A stretch of 52,834 nt of DNA from Bryobacteraceae bacterium (GTDB lineage Bacteria; Acidobacteriota; Terriglobia; Bryobacterales; Bryobacteraceae): contig JAICJH010000048.1 of assembly GCA_025928545.1 (NCBI GenBank), positions 1 to 52,834 on the forward strand, read 5' to 3'. The notes below the pieces were generated by a model. That model saw only the letters and a program-made list of their open reading frames with translations. It searched no databases and was not told the DNA's origin. Below are positions 51,999 to 52,834 of the stretch, one piece after another; position 1 is the stretch's first letter; every line of letters begins with the position of its first letter. The position numbers and the translations under genes were made by a program.

Positions 51999-52834
51999 CT
52001 ATTGAACTCGTACGATGACGCGGCTGTAACGGGTGAGCGCCGGAGTGCCGTTATCTGTCGCCTCCAGAATCACGTGGATCGTTTGACCAGACTGGGCATC
52101 GGTTGGCACTTTCAGCGTCGTGTTGAGAGCCGCCGGATCAGAAATTGTTACATCGCCGAGGTACGTGCCCGCATCGTTGTACTGCCACCATATCGTCTTC
52201 ACGGTATTCTTATCGGGGTCCGAAACAATTCCCTGCAACTGTACCGTGGCCCCGGGTTTGGCGGACACATCCAGCGCACCTTTGACGCTCACTTTCGGGG
52301 CGTGATTCGCATCCGTAAATTTCGGCGTGACGGACCATTTCAGGCGAGCGGCAAAGTCATTTTGCGCCGCGGCGAAAAACCGTGTGTTGACGGCCGCGGT
52401 TTTCGGCGAGGCCGCGCCACCACGGCCGCCGAAGCCTCCGCCTCTCCCGCTTCCACCGGCACCTCCGCGCGCCGGGGCGGGCGCTGCCGCCGCAGCCGCA
52501 GCAGGCTTGTTCGCATCACTTCCAGCTGGCGCTATCCCGATGCCCACGCCTGGATCGTCCGGACCAGCCGGAGCAACCGGACCGCCGCGTCCTCCCTGCC
52601 CCGCCGCATTCCCGGCCCTTACGATTCCGCCCCAGCCACCCCAGCCTTTATCTTCCCAGGCGCGCAGACCGTTATTCAGGAGATTCATAAATGTCGGCGT
52701 GTCGCCTTCGCTGATGAAGGAACCTTTTACCAGCGGCGGGGTCCACACGTTGTATCCCATTTCTTTCAACTGATCGGGCGTGTAACCAGAGAGACCGAAG
52801 TAATCCGTCATGTCTCCTTTGGTCATTTGTTTTC
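51999..52834 (-). CDS. DUF1593-type (Sde182-like) exported protein, C-terminal part
   Basis: The frame is open to the right edge, so the start is outside the window; 278 codons are visible. GSFISEGDTPTFMNLLNNGL, then RAWEDKGWGGWGG, is the conserved segment of DUF1593 proteins, nucleoside-hydrolase-like domains linked to cellulose degradation. The C-terminal 100 residues form the usual Ig-like cap (VSVKGALDVSAKPGATVQLQ). Between them lies a Gly/Arg/Ala-rich insert of about 70 residues. Confidence 0.8.
   Translation of the reverse strand, partial: KQMTKGDMTDYFGLSGYTPDQLKEMGYNVWTPPLVKGSFISEGDTPTFMNLLNNGLRAWEDKGWGGWGGIVRAGNAAGQGGRGGPVAPAGPDDPGVGIGIAPAGSDANKPAAAAAAAPAPARGGAGGSGRGGGFGGRGGAASPKTAAVNTRFFAAAQNDFAARLKWSVTPKFTDANHAPKVSVKGALDVSAKPGATVQLQGIVSDPDKNTVKTIWWQYNDAGTYLGDVTISDPAALNTTLKVPTDAQSGQTIHVILEATDNGTPALTRYSRVIVRVQ

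Overview
The window looks like a chromosome segment of a soil acidobacterium of the Bryobacter/Solibacter type. Several families that are expanded in that group occur here: a TIGR03435 protein, a TIGR03437 (Solibacter C-terminal) domain, a TIGR03436 (acidobacterial VWFA) protein, a TonB-dependent receptor with an N-terminal carboxypeptidase-regulatory domain, and many secreted enzymes and quinoprotein-like propellers. The taxonomic call is inferred from gene content.

1-2201: an ACT-domain protein cut by the window edge, a Tat-exported TIM-barrel epimerase-like protein, a small membrane protein and the tmRNA gene ssrA. 2181-11697: an integrated mobile element of about 9.5 kb. It is bounded by a perfect 21-bp direct repeat of the ssrA 3' end and has near-identical 22-bp integrase arm-type sites inside both ends. 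It carries a tyrosine integrase, two small HTH proteins, an HK97-type prohead protease, an HK97-type major capsid protein, a tape-measure protein, small unknown genes, an operator cluster and two iteron-like repeat tracts. I see no portal, terminase or tail-tube gene. Directly upstream of the capsid gene is a 100-aa protein that is a free-standing copy of the capsid N-terminal delta (scaffold) domain. This is the most interesting thing in the window: either a capsid-encoding satellite or a reduced prophage with a separate scaffold.

11698-19513: a MNT antitoxin with a truncated HepT partner, a TIGR03435 protein, an M48 protease, a GT2-GtrA fusion, an M61 peptidase, a FecR/DUF6600-like envelope protein, tRNA-His and a small ORF. 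19543-25357 (minus strand): a compact, mostly overlapping run. In transcription order it holds HU, a HIT protein, a LytS-type sensor kinase split by an in-frame TAG, a LytTR regulator, an ICMT-like methyltransferase, a VOC protein, an ECF sigma factor, its anti-sigma factor and an adhesin-like lipoprotein, which suggests an envelope-sensing regulon. 25430-27157 is ribosomal protein S1.

27328-34373: poorly characterised accessory genes, including a degenerate XRE regulator, a secreted hypothetical, an NmrA-like reductase, and a secreted TIGR03437-domain gene broken by a one-base frameshift. 34478-52834: a secreted-enzyme region. A TonB-dependent receptor is followed by two quinoprotein-like propellers, then come a one-pass membrane regulator, a GH51 arabinofuranosidase, a membrane adenylate/guanylate cyclase divergent from a 1317-aa TPR/VWFA protein, a small exported protein, a Tat-exported glycosidase-like protein and the end of a DUF1593-type protein. 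Arg/Gly-rich inserts recur in three unrelated exported proteins here.
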